Assembly: GCA_027618515.1 (NCBI GenBank)
Contig: JAQCEV010000020.1
Coordinates: 1-37,038, forward strand
DNA: 37,038 bases
Source: Chloroflexota bacterium
GTDB taxonomy: Bacteria > Chloroflexota > Dehalococcoidia > Lucifugimonadales > Australimonadaceae
Direction: 5' to 3'
Part shown: positions 17,774-26,769 of the stretch, one piece after another
Numbering within the stretch: position 1 is the stretch's first letter
Layout: each line of letters starts with the position of its first letter
Translations under genes and position numbers: made by a program
Notes under the pieces: generated by a model
Databases searched by the model: none
What the model was told of the DNA's origin: nothing
What the model saw: the letters and a program-made list of their open reading frames with translations, nothing else

Positions 17774-19003
17774 CTACAACTCTTCCGTGTCGGTGACGCC
17801 GGGTTGCGTACGAACCCGCAGATCGACCAAGGCTTCTTTGATCTGGTTCCGGTACGCCTCGTAGCGACGCTGGGACAGAGAGCCCGCGTCGTGCCGAGCC
17901 TCAACCTCTGCCATCCGTGCCAGGAGCGCCCGGCGAACGGCTTCGGCGTCCCCGGAGGGGCCTAATCGAGGGAGCGCCTGACGTCGGCGTAGGTTGAGGA
18001 ACGCGATGAGCAAGAGCGTGGCTATAACCACCCCAGGGGCGGCGTACCGCACGTACCACTCACCGGCGGAGTCGCCGATGCGGCCGAAGGCGCTGGGCAT
18101 GGGCAGATCGGTGATGAAGAGTTCGACGACCTGACCTGGCTCAATGTCGGTGGTCTCCAACAGGCGTAGGAAGCGCTCGTTGAGCTCGGTGGCGCCAAGA
18201 TCATCGAGTTGCGACGCGATAGGGCGACCGGTATCGGCCGGAACCACATACCGGAACGACTCCGCGCCGAATCGCATGGTGCGTGAAAGATCGAGAGTTG
18301 GCTCGTCGTAATTGAGGCGGTAAACGAATTCGAAGAGGTGGGGATCACCAGTCGTCGGCACGACAGGAGTGGTAAGTCCGAACCCACGGTCCACCTCGAT
18401 GATGTCTCCGCCCACCAGGCTGGAGCGCACGTCTAGGTTGTACGCGTTGGGGGGCAGCGCGAAGCGCAGGAAGCTCAGCATCCCCGGCCCTTCTGCGGCC
18501 GGGTCGGGGATCAACGTCATACCGCTTTCGTTTACCACGCTGGCGCGCTCGATGATCTCGATCCAGCCGTCGGCCCCGACTGCTCCGGCGATGATGACGG
18601 AGTAGCTGACGAATTGCAGCACCGAAGTATCGTGGGTGGCGTCGTAAACCCGGATGACGAACTCATTCTGCAAGTCTGCGGAAGTGAGGGTCTCGGAGTA
18701 CCGAGCTCCCTCATACACCGCACCGACGAAGTACGACCGATTGCTGGAAACGGTGACGGTGAATTCGAACGAGCCATCGCTCGCCGGCGTAACGCTAACG
18801 GGATCGAACCCCGTGATGCCCTCAAACACGTTAAGCGTCACGACGACCTTCGTCGGATCGAACGATGGCGAGTCAGCCCCATGAACCACGCGCCCCACGA
18901 TCGTGGCGGAAGTCGCGTCTTGGGCGCCGACCATCGGCCCGCTCCCTATCATGAGGGCCGCAACCGCTACCAGAGCGACGCAAAGCGCACGTACCTGCCT
19001 CAC
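17774..19003 (-). CDS. Exported membrane protein of the ccm cluster
   Basis: 409 residues: a Sec signal peptide (about 1-27, ending MVGAQ), a large extracytoplasmic beta-rich part starting with a carboxypeptidase-regulatory-like segment (SATIVGRVVHG), one membrane helix at about 331-350 (YAAPGVVIATLLLIAFLNL), and a cytoplasmic helical tail with a SHOCT/CcmI-like pattern (HDAGSLSQRRYEAYRNQIKEAL). GTG 19003 overlaps the stop of the CcmI-like gene by four bases (GTGA), so it is translated with the cytochrome c maturation genes. A role in haem delivery or apocytochrome handling is an inference from position; no family was recognised. Confidence 0.8.
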   Translation of the reverse strand: MRQVRALCVALVAVAALMIGSGPMVGAQDATSATIVGRVVHGADSPSFDPTKVVVTLNVFEGITGFDPVSVTPASDGSFEFTVTVSSNRSYFVGAVYEGARYSETLTSADLQNEFVIRVYDATHDTSVLQFVSYSVIIAGAVGADGWIEIIERASVVNESGMTLIPDPAAEGPGMLSFLRFALPPNAYNLDVRSSLVGGDIIEVDRGFGLTTPVVPTTGDPHLFEFVYRLNYDEPTLDLSRTMRFGAESFRYVVPADTGRPIASQLDDLGATELNERFLRLLETTDIEPGQVVELFITDLPMPSAFGRIGDSAGEWYVRYAAPGVVIATLLLIAFLNLRRRQALPRLGPSGDAEAVRRALLARMAEVEARHDAGSLSQRRYEAYRNQIKEALVDLRVRTQPGVTDTEEL

Positions 19004-19374
19004 TTGACCTCACCTTCGGGTGCGGCATCGAGAGGGGCCTGTTTGACGGCAGCGTTCATCTCTTCTTCCACCAGGGCGTCGATGTCAGCGAGGGTCTGCT
19101 GGACCTGCTGTTGCTGCTGCATCAGACGTGCGGCTTCGAGTCGCCCCGCTTGAAGCTGGGCCCTGTACTCATCCTCAGTCATGTTTTTCAGGAAGTACTC
19201 CTGCTGCAGCGCCCGTATCTCCTCGTAGACCCGATCCCTGGATCGCCGCAAGCGCTGCCCAAGCTCCTCCGCAGCGTCGTCGAGCGTGCCGCTACGCTTA
19301 GGTGCCACGAGGTACGGATAGGCGAGAACGGCCAGCGTCACCGCCAGTACCAGAGTCATGAGGAATATGGGCAA
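19000..19374 (-). CDS. CcmI-like c-type cytochrome biogenesis protein
   Basis: 124 residues: an N-terminal membrane helix (about 3-23), then a charged coiled-coil region (about 30-112) with the pattern LQQEYFLKNMTEDEYRAQ resembling the cytoplasmic part of CcmI/CycH-type proteins. It lacks the periplasmic TPR domain of long CcmI proteins. It lies directly behind ccmF (3 bases after its stop) and is coupled to the next gene by a GTGA overlap. The start could be TTG 19374 or ATG 19359. A role in presenting apocytochrome to the CcmF/H haem lyase is inferred. Confidence 0.7.
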   Translation of the reverse strand: MPIFLMTLVLAVTLAVLAYPYLVAPKRSGTLDDAAEELGQRLRRSRDRVYEEIRALQQEYFLKNMTEDEYRAQLQAGRLEAARLMQQQQQVQQTLADIDALVEEEMNAAVKQAPLDAAPEGEVK

Positions 19375-19377
19375 CGG

Positions 19378-21378
19378 CTACAACGCGCCGCCAGATGGCA
19401 GCGCTCCTTCCCGCGAGGGACTCGTGACTACCGCAACTGCGCGCTGTCGGGCCGGCCACAACGCGACGACCGTGCCCAGGATGACGAACGGCCCCGCCAG
19501 CCACATCCACCAGACCATGGGGTTGAGCAGCAACCTGAACGCCGCCGTCTTACCGTCCGGCTGCAGTTCGCTGTAGATGACGTACAAGTCCTCCACCGGG
19601 GTGGAACGGATGCCTGCCCGAGTCGACAGCATGTTGAACGAGGGGTACACCCCGTGCCACGCCTCAACGGTTCCGACGAACGAGCCGTTCTTCATCACCC
19701 TCATGGTGGCGGTGCGTTCGGTCCGATCAGTGAACGTTGTGGTGGTCGTGTCGGTGAACTCCACCGTGTATGCGCCGACATCAGCGCTTTCGCCCTTGCT
19801 CAGGATCACGTCACGCTCAAGACTGTAGAACGACGATCCAACGATCCCAAAGGCAAGCATCACCACGGCCAGATGAACCAGGTAGCCGCCATACCGAGGC
19901 CGATTGGAGCCGACGAGTTGGAGGAAAGCAAGAGGGTAGGGCGATTTGGTCGCTCGGTGCCGAGCCAACGTTCCCCGGATCATTTCCTGGGCGATCTGAA
20001 CCGCGACCAACGTGCTGACAGCGATACCAGCGATGGCCGCAACGTTGCGTACCTCGATGATTACGACAGCGGCGGTGATGAACAGCGTGATGATCCCAGG
20101 GATCAGGATGGCGTGACGCACCGATGCCCAGGTGGCGTGACGCCAGGGCAAGACGGGGCCGATAGCCATCAGGAAGATCAGCGCCAGGAAGATCGGGCCG
20201 TTCACGCTGTTGTAGAAGGGTTGCCCAACAGTGATGGTCTCACCGAGCACGAGCTCCGAGATGATGGGGAACACGACACCCCAAAGCGTGACGAAGGCCA
20301 CCCCGAGAAACAGTAGGTTGTTGACCAAGAACGCTGACTCTCGCGACAACGCTGATTCGAGACTCCCTGTACTGCGCAGCAGAGCGAAGCGGTAGAAAAA
20401 CACGCCGAAAGACGCGAAGGCAACGACCCCGAGGAACAACAGGAATACCCACCCTAGGGTCGAGGCCCCGAAAGAGTGGACAGACGGCACGGGCCCTCCA
20501 CGGTTGATGAAGATCCCGAACGCTCCCAGGATGAAGCTGATGTTGATCAGAGCGATGTTCCAAAGCCGGAACATCCCGCGGCGCTTCTGAACCATGATCG
20601 AGTGGATGAATGCGGTCAGCGCCAGCCAGGGCATGAACGCCGCGTTCTCGACCGGATCCCAGGCCCAGTAGCCTCCCCAACCGAGGATGGTGTAAGCCCA
20701 CCAAGCGCCGAGCAGCAGGCCTATCGCTAGCAATACCCAGGCTACGAGGCCCCAAGTGCGGCCAGCGTCGACCCATTCATCGTCGATCCTGCCGGACAGC
20801 AGCCCACCTATGCCTAACGCGAATGGGACCGCGATAGCGATGAGTCCGACCATGATGAGCGGGGGATGGATGAACATCCCGGGGTGAGCCAGGAGCGGGT
20901 TGATGCCGACACCGTCGATAGGCGTCACAGGCAGAGTTGCGAAGGGGCTCGCCATGAACAGATTCACCGCGATAAAGAAGGACAGGATGAGCATGAGCAC
21001 GAGGTTGGCGTAAGGGCGCTGCGAGCCCATGCGTCGCGGGACGAGGTACATGGCAAGCGCGGCCATCCCTGCCAGCGCAAAGGCCACGTACAACAGCGAG
21101 CCTTCGTTCCCCGCGTAGAACGCCACCCACGTATAGATTCGGGGCATGGCCAGGTTTGAGTGCTGGGCAACATACCTCAAGGCGAAGTCATTACGGAGGA
21201 ATGCCAGAACCAACGCTAGGACGGCGATTCCGAGGGCGAATGCCGTGAGATAGTTGGCCCGCATACTGCTGGACACCATCGCGCTATTCCGCGTCCGTAC
21301 TCCCACCAGCGAAGTCACGCCGCTGTAGACAGCGAGTGCAAGGGCGATGAGCATCGCCGAGGTTCCAAGGTCTGCCAC
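19378..21378 (-). CDS. ccmF: Cytochrome c haem lyase subunit CcmF
   Basis: 666 residues, normal for CcmF, with about 14-15 membrane segments. The tryptophan-rich WWD haem-handling motif is intact at about 234-252 (WGGYWAWDPVENAAF), with haem-ligand His candidates in LLAHPGMFIHPP (about 165-171) and in later loops. CcmF with CcmH attaches haem to CxxCH motifs of apocytochromes on the outer face of the membrane. GTG 21378 shares one base with the ccmH stop. Its position behind the ACIII genes fits a supply role for ActA and ActE. The haem chaperone and export genes (ccmA-E) are not in the window. Confidence 0.95.
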   Translation of the reverse strand: MADLGTSAMLIALALAVYSGVTSLVGVRTRNSAMVSSSMRANYLTAFALGIAVLALVLAFLRNDFALRYVAQHSNLAMPRIYTWVAFYAGNEGSLLYVAFALAGMAALAMYLVPRRMGSQRPYANLVLMLILSFFIAVNLFMASPFATLPVTPIDGVGINPLLAHPGMFIHPPLIMVGLIAIAVPFALGIGGLLSGRIDDEWVDAGRTWGLVAWVLLAIGLLLGAWWAYTILGWGGYWAWDPVENAAFMPWLALTAFIHSIMVQKRRGMFRLWNIALINISFILGAFGIFINRGGPVPSVHSFGASTLGWVFLLFLGVVAFASFGVFFYRFALLRSTGSLESALSRESAFLVNNLLFLGVAFVTLWGVVFPIISELVLGETITVGQPFYNSVNGPIFLALIFLMAIGPVLPWRHATWASVRHAILIPGIITLFITAAVVIIEVRNVAAIAGIAVSTLVAVQIAQEMIRGTLARHRATKSPYPLAFLQLVGSNRPRYGGYLVHLAVVMLAFGIVGSSFYSLERDVILSKGESADVGAYTVEFTDTTTTTFTDRTERTATMRVMKNGSFVGTVEAWHGVYPSFNMLSTRAGIRSTPVEDLYVIYSELQPDGKTAAFRLLLNPMVWWMWLAGPFVILGTVVALWPARQRAVAVVTSPSREGALPSGGAL

Positions 21379-21959
21379 TAGGGACGCTCCTCAATATCAG
21401 GCATTTCTTCATCCACTAATTGAAGATACGGCTCCAGACCGTCGCCAGTTCCACCGTGGGCATCGGCCAAATCTCCGGGACCGGCTCCACTGCCTTGGCG
21501 TACCAATCCATCGGCCGAGCGAAGACGCCGCACGAACAATGTTACCGCGAACGCACCAAGCAGCAGCGCAACAGGAGGCACAAACCACACCGCGAGTCCG
21601 ATGCCACTCTTGGGCGGCGAAGCCAGGATGTCGCGTCCGAATGCCTCCGTCATGAAATCGTATATCTGCTGATCAGTGTCCCCCGCGACCAATCGCTCGC
21701 GAACCATCTGGCGCATGGTTTCGGAGATGGCAGCGTGCGATTGAGAGATGGTCTGACCGTTGCAGATGGGACACATGATGCCGGCGTACAAGTCGGCTGC
21801 CCGGGCATCGAGCTCAGGCGTAAGCTCAACGTACTCTTGGGCACGGACCGCTCCTGGGGCGCCGAGGGATGCCAAGACGAGCAAGACTAGTAGCGCGCCC
21901 ACGAGGGCGCGCTTTCGTATTGAGATATCTATGAAAAGGAAATCGGATACCAAGACCAC
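21378..21959 (-). CDS. ccmH: Cytochrome c maturation protein CcmH
   Basis: 193 residues: signal peptide or anchor (about 17-40), the thiol-reducing CcmH/NrfF domain with the redox motif MCPICNGQTISQS (Cys63, Cys66), the following helices (ISETMRQMVRERL, IYDFMTEAFGRDIL), and a C-terminal membrane helix (about 124-143). It reduces apocytochrome CxxCH cysteines for haem attachment by CcmF. The start is GTG 21959; the first 15 residues are not conserved. The acidic C-terminal tail of about 45 residues after the second helix is longer than usual. Confidence 0.92.
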   Translation of the reverse strand: MVLVSDFLFIDISIRKRALVGALLVLLVLASLGAPGAVRAQEYVELTPELDARAADLYAGIMCPICNGQTISQSHAAISETMRQMVRERLVAGDTDQQIYDFMTEAFGRDILASPPKSGIGLAVWFVPPVALLLGAFAVTLFVRRLRSADGLVRQGSGAGPGDLADAHGGTGDGLEPYLQLVDEEMPDIEERP

Positions 21960-22010
21960 TCACTGTCCACCGTGCGGGAGCGTATCCCGCACCCACTCAT
22001 CCGGCCCTGG

Positions 22011-22667
22011 CTAGTTGGCGCGTAGCTCGTTGAGACGCAGCGCTCGTTTGATCTCGTTCTCGATGTCAGTTTCGCCTGCAGCCACGGTGTTGACCGCGTT
22101 TAGCGCGGCGGTGCGCTCTGCAGCCGTGGCCTCTATCAGCGACACTAACGCCCAGCGATCCGCCTCGTTCAGAAGACCCTGGAATGACGGCATGAATCCC
22201 GCGCCGTTGGAGACGGATGCGTATGCTTCTCCAGGCGTCAGCTGCGTGATGCGGACGCTGGCGAACTCTGGCGGGGTAGGTGCCGGGTAGTCTCCGAACT
22301 TGACCCAGACGTAGCCATCGCCACCAGCGGTAGCACCGTGGCACATAGAGCAGTTCTGCTTGTACAGCAATGCTCCACGTTCGAGAGCGTTCGCGTCCCC
22401 CGCGAGTGGGTTCACCAAGTCAGCGGCGTCCGCCTTTGCAGGCGCCGCGATGTACCCACCGCTAACGGGAATGGAATCCTCCGGGGCTGAGAACCGCGGA
22501 GGCTCCTGAGCCTTAACTGACTGGTTGTAGTGCATCTCTTGGAAGATGTCGATGGGGTACGAGCCGGTGGAGCGGCCCGGGTCACCGGGTTCGCACGCGG
22601 CGAATATCACCATCGCGGCCATAGCCACGATCAAGAGCCACATCGATTGTTGCTTCGTCGAACTCAA
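22011..22667 (-). CDS. actE: ACIII subunit ActE, mono-haem cytochrome c lipoprotein
   Basis: 218 residues. A lipoprotein signal (LLIVAMAAMVIFAAC) gives lipidation at Cys25. One haem site CSMCH (106-110) and a likely distal Met ligand in GAGFMPSF (Met159) define a class I cytochrome c. It corresponds to ActE of alternative complex III, which carries electrons out of the complex. It lies between actD and ccmH in the same run. A C-terminal extension of about 35 residues is Ala/Glu rich. Confidence 0.88.
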   Translation of the reverse strand: MSSTKQQSMWLLIVAMAAMVIFAACEPGDPGRSTGSYPIDIFQEMHYNQSVKAQEPPRFSAPEDSIPVSGGYIAAPAKADAADLVNPLAGDANALERGALLYKQNCSMCHGATAGGDGYVWVKFGDYPAPTPPEFASVRITQLTPGEAYASVSNGAGFMPSFQGLLNEADRWALVSLIEATAAERTAALNAVNTVAAGETDIENEIKRALRLNELRAN

Positions 22668-22704
22668 GTCTCATCCTGTCGATCCGAGCAGCGTATGCTC
22701 GCGC

Positions 22705-23211
22705 TTATGCCTTCTTGATCTCTTCTGCGCCGTTGCTGTTCAGAACCGCCTCGGCAGCGCCTGCGCGCTCCACAGGGCAGTCCACGTAGATGCCGATGTA
22801 GCCCTCGGTGATCCGCTCGTCGTACAAACCAAGGTCACGCTTAGGTAGGCGTGACTCGAAGAGTACGCCAAGCACTGTGAACAGGATTGCACCCAGCATC
22901 GTGTTCTCGTACATGATGATGGTCATCGGTGGGATGCTCAGGATGGGCTTACCACCGGTGATGAGAGGATATGAAATCTGCGTACCGGCGGTCCACAGCA
23001 GACCGATGGAGAAGCCGATGAGAGCTCCGACCAACGGAAACATGAACAGCCGATGCTCGGCTTCGTGCTCACCGAAAGCACCCTCAGGAAAGGGGCTCCC
23101 GGAGTAGATGTCTAGATCCTCAACAGGGAAGCCCGCGCCTTTGAGTTCCCCCATGGCGTCCGCGACTTTCTGCGGGTCTTCGAACAGTCCCAGGAGTTGG
23201 GTGTTGGCCAT
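22705..23211 (-). CDS. actD: ACIII subunit ActD (DUF3341)
   Basis: 168 residues of DUF3341: an N-terminal soluble ferredoxin-like fold (MANTQLLGLFEDPQKVADAM), two membrane helices (about 57-76 and 96-117) and the closing YIGIYVDCPVERAGAAEAVL segment. ActD is a structural membrane subunit of ACIII. Order and spacing (33 and 37 bases to its neighbours) place it within the operon. Confidence 0.93.
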   Translation of the reverse strand: MANTQLLGLFEDPQKVADAMGELKGAGFPVEDLDIYSGSPFPEGAFGEHEAEHRLFMFPLVGALIGFSIGLLWTAGTQISYPLITGGKPILSIPPMTIIMYENTMLGAILFTVLGVLFESRLPKRDLGLYDERITEGYIGIYVDCPVERAGAAEAVLNSNGAEEIKKA

Positions 23212-23244
23212 CTCCGTTCTCCTCTCTCTGCACTGGCCGTTGGC

Positions 23245-24618
23245 CTAGTGCTCCTTGACCAATGCGGGCACGTAGACGTTGCCCACCTTGACGTGATCGA
23301 TTAATAGCTGACCTTCCTTCTCTTCCCAGAGCGGGATGAGGGGGAAGAACTTGCTGAATATCAGCAGCAAGAAACAAACCAGGGCGATCGTGCCGAAGAT
23401 GATGGTGAATTCCACCGGACTTGGCCGATACGTCGCGTATGTGAACGTTTGTGGTCCCTTCCTCATTAGGGCAGGAACGATGATCAGGAACCGCTCTAGG
23501 AACATGCCAAAGTTCACCAAGAGGCTGGTCCACAACATCCAAGTGAAGCTGCGGCGGACCCTTCGGAACATCCACAACGGCACAGGAATGACGAACGAGA
23601 ACATGAAGAAGAGGAAGAATAACCAACTCCATGGGGGCTCGAACATCCGGAGCATCCATACGGTGATTTCTTGCTCTTCCCTCAACCATAACGCGAAGAC
23701 CAAGTCCAGCCAGAAGAGGAACATCCACGCCAGCGCGACGACCATCAGCAGCCGAGCGAGCGCATCGATGTGCTCTTCCCAGATGAAATTCTCAAGCTTG
23801 TAGAGCTTCCGCATGATAATCATCAACGTGACCACTGCGGATACCCCAGAGTGAACGGCCCCGATCACGAAATACGGCGCGAAAATCGTCACGTGCCACG
23901 AGGGAACCAGCGAGACGCTGAAGTCCCACGAAACGATACTGTGCACGGAAACGAACACCGGCAGGATCAAAGCAGACAGCAAAATGCCTGCGAAGCCCTG
24001 AATCTTCCACTGACGGGGGTTACCGTGCCATCCAAGAGAGAGGGCGCCATAGACCGACCGACGCCATCCCGTGCTACGGTCTCGAATGATAGCGAGGTCA
24101 GGAATGAGCGCCGTGTAGACGAAAAGCATGCTTGACGTGAGGTAAGTGGTGATGGCGATCGGATCCCAAACGAGCGGCGAGCGCACGTCAGGCCAGATGC
24201 CTCGTGCCCAGTCGTACGGGAACACCCAGTAAAAAATCCTCCACGGACGACCAGCGTGAACCAACGGCATCGCCAGAGATGCCATCAGGGCGAAAACCGT
24301 CATCGTCTCGGCGGCGCGAACCATGGGGCGCCGCCATTCGGCTTGACTGAGACGAAGGATGGCCGAAATCATCACTCCGGCGTGGCTGATGCCAACCCAG
24401 AAGATGAAGTTGGTGATGAAGAATCCCCAGAACACCGGTTGGCGAAGGCCAGTCACTCCCAACCCTTGGTTGATCATCCAGCCCACGGCGCCAACTGCGC
24501 CCGCGACAACGATGCCCAGGAGGGAGACGAGCACAATCCACCACAAGGGTGTGGTGAGAACCGTACCCAATAGTTGTTGGTTGATCTGTGCTTCGGTCAG
24601 TGTTCGGCGGTAATACAT
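23245..24618 (-). CDS. actC: ACIII subunit ActC, NrfD-type quinol-binding membrane protein
   Basis: 457 residues with about ten membrane helices, NrfD/polysulfide reductase type. Family-typical stretches are FFITNFIFWVGISHAGVMIS, the post-helix LSQAEWRRPMVRAAE, LVHAGRPWRIFYW, WPDVRSPLVWD and LIPDLAIIRD, which match ActC better than ActF. ActC holds a quinol-binding site near the outer face and contacts the Fe-S protein. It is followed by actD after 33 bases, as in canonical act operons. Confidence 0.9.
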   Translation of the reverse strand: MYYRRTLTEAQINQQLLGTVLTTPLWWIVLVSLLGIVVAGAVGAVGWMINQGLGVTGLRQPVFWGFFITNFIFWVGISHAGVMISAILRLSQAEWRRPMVRAAETMTVFALMASLAMPLVHAGRPWRIFYWVFPYDWARGIWPDVRSPLVWDPIAITTYLTSSMLFVYTALIPDLAIIRDRSTGWRRSVYGALSLGWHGNPRQWKIQGFAGILLSALILPVFVSVHSIVSWDFSVSLVPSWHVTIFAPYFVIGAVHSGVSAVVTLMIIMRKLYKLENFIWEEHIDALARLLMVVALAWMFLFWLDLVFALWLREEQEITVWMLRMFEPPWSWLFFLFFMFSFVIPVPLWMFRRVRRSFTWMLWTSLLVNFGMFLERFLIIVPALMRKGPQTFTYATYRPSPVEFTIIFGTIALVCFLLLIFSKFFPLIPLWEEKEGQLLIDHVKVGNVYVPALVKEH

Positions 24619-24632
24619 CTGCTTCTAATATC

Positions 24633-26018
24633 CTAGTGCGACTTCGCGATGACCATTGCGTACCGCGCGAGGAAGCGGCGGACCTTCACGAGGCGTAGAC
24701 CCTCGCCTACCTCCCACATGGAGACGACGGGGATGATCTTGTTGATGAGCATGAACAGAAGAACCGCTCCTGCGATGCCTCCGACAACTATGAGGGCATC
24801 CGCTGCACCTGGCAATTGCCCCGCGGGGATCTCCGGCAAAACGTGGGGCCATGCTTCACCTGCCGGCGGGTCAGGCACTGAGAACGGTGCCACGTACCAA
24901 CGGATGTGGTTCACAAGCGCTCCGACGAGCACTCCTGCGCCGACGATGGTGGGGCCCCAGATGCTGCGACGCACAGGGTTCCATACCAAAGCAACTAAGG
25001 GGCCGATGAAGTTCAACATGAACGAGACCATTAGCGGGTACCGGTAGGAGTCCAGCACCATGAAACGGATCAGCTCACTTTCGCCGGGCTGACGTCCGTA
25101 CCAGAACGTGATGAAACTGCCCCACCAGAAATAGAACCACAGGAGTGAAAAGGCCAGCAGAGGCTTGGAAAGCGCCCAAAACTGGTCGATTCCAAAGTAA
25201 CGTTCGTATCCACCGAATCGACGCATTACGTACATGACCACGAGCGTCAGACCGACTGCACCCTGAAGTGCGTTGATGAGGGCAGTGGCGGGCGCAATTG
25301 CGTCCTTCATGCCAGGCAGGAGACCTGCTTGGAAGTCCGCCTGCAACAGTGTTTGCAAAGTTGGGTAGAGCAGCAAGTAAAAAGCGCCGAAGAGCAGCGC
25401 ACCACTGTGGAGGACTCTCCATTGACGGGTATTCCCTGTCCAACCGACGGACAACACTCTCGCGAGTTTCCCGCGCGGAGAAGCAGGCATGTGATCACGA
25501 ACTGCGGCTAGATCAGGCACCGCCAGTAGCCAGAGTAGAAACAGCCCGATCAGGACAACGGTGCCCCAAACCATCAGGTTTCCGCCACGGAATGCCATCC
25601 AGTGGGGGAAGTCGAACCAGACGCTCAACCTGCCTTCAGTCGGCGGAAGCGCAATGAGAGCCGGAATGAGCATGAACCAGATCAGAACACCCGTGATGGC
25701 CATGTTCTCAGTCAACCTGGTTAGGGGTCGGCGCCAGTTAGCCTTCGCGAGGCGCAGACCGGCCGAAATGATGGGCATGGCTAGAAACGTGGAGGCCAGG
25801 AACGACAGCGTTGCCGTGTAGTAGCCCCAGTTGGAGCGATCATCGAAGCCGTCAGACAGCCGCATGACGAAGCCGACGATGCCTCCGACGAACAGGAGGG
25901 CCAGTAACGAGACCCAACTCCAATAACGTTGATTGACGTTTTGGAAGCGTGCCATGATGTCGCTGGCTATTTCTTGGTGCGTCGGCACCTGCGGAATCGC
26001 GTGCTCTTCATGCGCCAT
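24633..26018 (-). CDS. actF: ACIII NrfD-type membrane subunit (ActF-like)
   Basis: 461 residues with about ten membrane helices and NrfD-like motifs (LAMPIISAGLRLAKANWRRP, LLAVPDLAAVRD, FWWGSFITFWYGRQPGESE). Since the other NrfD protein resembles ActC, this one is probably the ActF counterpart, although it lies before actC and not at the operon end as in Rhodothermus. The start overlaps the 3' end of the Fe-S gene by 11 bases, which implies translational coupling. Assignment between ActC and ActF is tentative. Confidence 0.8.
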   Translation of the reverse strand: MAHEEHAIPQVPTHQEIASDIMARFQNVNQRYWSWVSLLALLFVGGIVGFVMRLSDGFDDRSNWGYYTATLSFLASTFLAMPIISAGLRLAKANWRRPLTRLTENMAITGVLIWFMLIPALIALPPTEGRLSVWFDFPHWMAFRGGNLMVWGTVVLIGLFLLWLLAVPDLAAVRDHMPASPRGKLARVLSVGWTGNTRQWRVLHSGALLFGAFYLLLYPTLQTLLQADFQAGLLPGMKDAIAPATALINALQGAVGLTLVVMYVMRRFGGYERYFGIDQFWALSKPLLAFSLLWFYFWWGSFITFWYGRQPGESELIRFMVLDSYRYPLMVSFMLNFIGPLVALVWNPVRRSIWGPTIVGAGVLVGALVNHIRWYVAPFSVPDPPAGEAWPHVLPEIPAGQLPGAADALIVVGGIAGAVLLFMLINKIIPVVSMWEVGEGLRLVKVRRFLARYAMVIAKSH

Positions 26019-26742
26019 GCGTGTCGACCTGCTTTAAGTACAAGGTGGTCGGGGCGGTGCCGAGGTGCTCAAACATATGGTATCGGCGCTCGTCGTTCTG
26101 CAACTTACTGACTTTGGACTCGGGGTTGTTCAGGTTGCCGAACGTCATCGCTGACGTGGGGCAGGCCTGTACGCACGCCGGATTGAACGCGCCATCGGGA
26201 ATGTCACTCGGTGTCTTGGAACGAGTTGCGCGGCGTATGCGCTGAATGCACATGCTGCACTTTTCCATCACACCACGTGTCCGGACGGTTACGTCAGGGT
26301 TCAGCTGGTGACGCAAATCTTCAGGCCACACAGGCTCCCAGAAGTTGAACTGCCTTGCGTGGTAAGGGCAGTTAGCACCGCAGTACCGAGTGCCGACGCA
26401 GCGGTTGTAGACCTGAACGTTCAGACCTTCGTTGTTGTGGTACGTGGCATACACGGGGCAAACCGGCTCGCACGGCGCGTTCTCACAGTGCTGACAGAGA
26501 ACCGGGATGAAGCGGGCCTTGATGTCTGGCCACTCGCCTTCCCAATAACGCTCGAGCCTGATCCACTCGAAAGCGCGTCCTTCGATGAAGGCCGACTCTT
26601 CGTTGATCGGAACGTTGTTCTCCGACTGACATGCAACGACGCACGCCTCACAGCCCGTGCAACGATCTAGGTCGATGACCATAGACCATTTGAAAGCTGT
26701 GGAGCGGTCCGTTGCCGATTGTGGTTTCGTCTGCGTTGCCAT
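26008..26742 (-). CDS. ACIII Fe-S subunit (ActB2)
   Basis: 244 residues of the NrfC/PsrB-type ferredoxin family. Four Cys groups are visible: CTGCEACVVAC, CQHCENAPCEPVC, CVGTRYCGANC, and CSMC with CVQAC, enough for four Fe-S clusters. In many ACIII this is the C-terminal half of a fused ActB; here it is a separate gene, as is the Mo-family half upstream. It has no Tat signal of its own, so it probably travels with ActB1. It would take electrons from quinol oxidation towards the cytochrome subunits. Confidence 0.93.
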   Translation of the reverse strand: MATQTKPQSATDRSTAFKWSMVIDLDRCTGCEACVVACQSENNVPINEESAFIEGRAFEWIRLERYWEGEWPDIKARFIPVLCQHCENAPCEPVCPVYATYHNNEGLNVQVYNRCVGTRYCGANCPYHARQFNFWEPVWPEDLRHQLNPDVTVRTRGVMEKCSMCIQRIRRATRSKTPSDIPDGAFNPACVQACPTSAMTFGNLNNPESKVSKLQNDERRYHMFEHLGTAPTTLYLKQVDTHGA

Positions 26743-26769
26743 CTATTGCCTCAATGTCCAGGAAAGGAC

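Noticed and set aside
19111-20316. Long plus-strand open frame opposite ccmF
   Set aside because: Charged, low-complexity composition typical of an antisense shadow; ccmF on the other strand explains the region.
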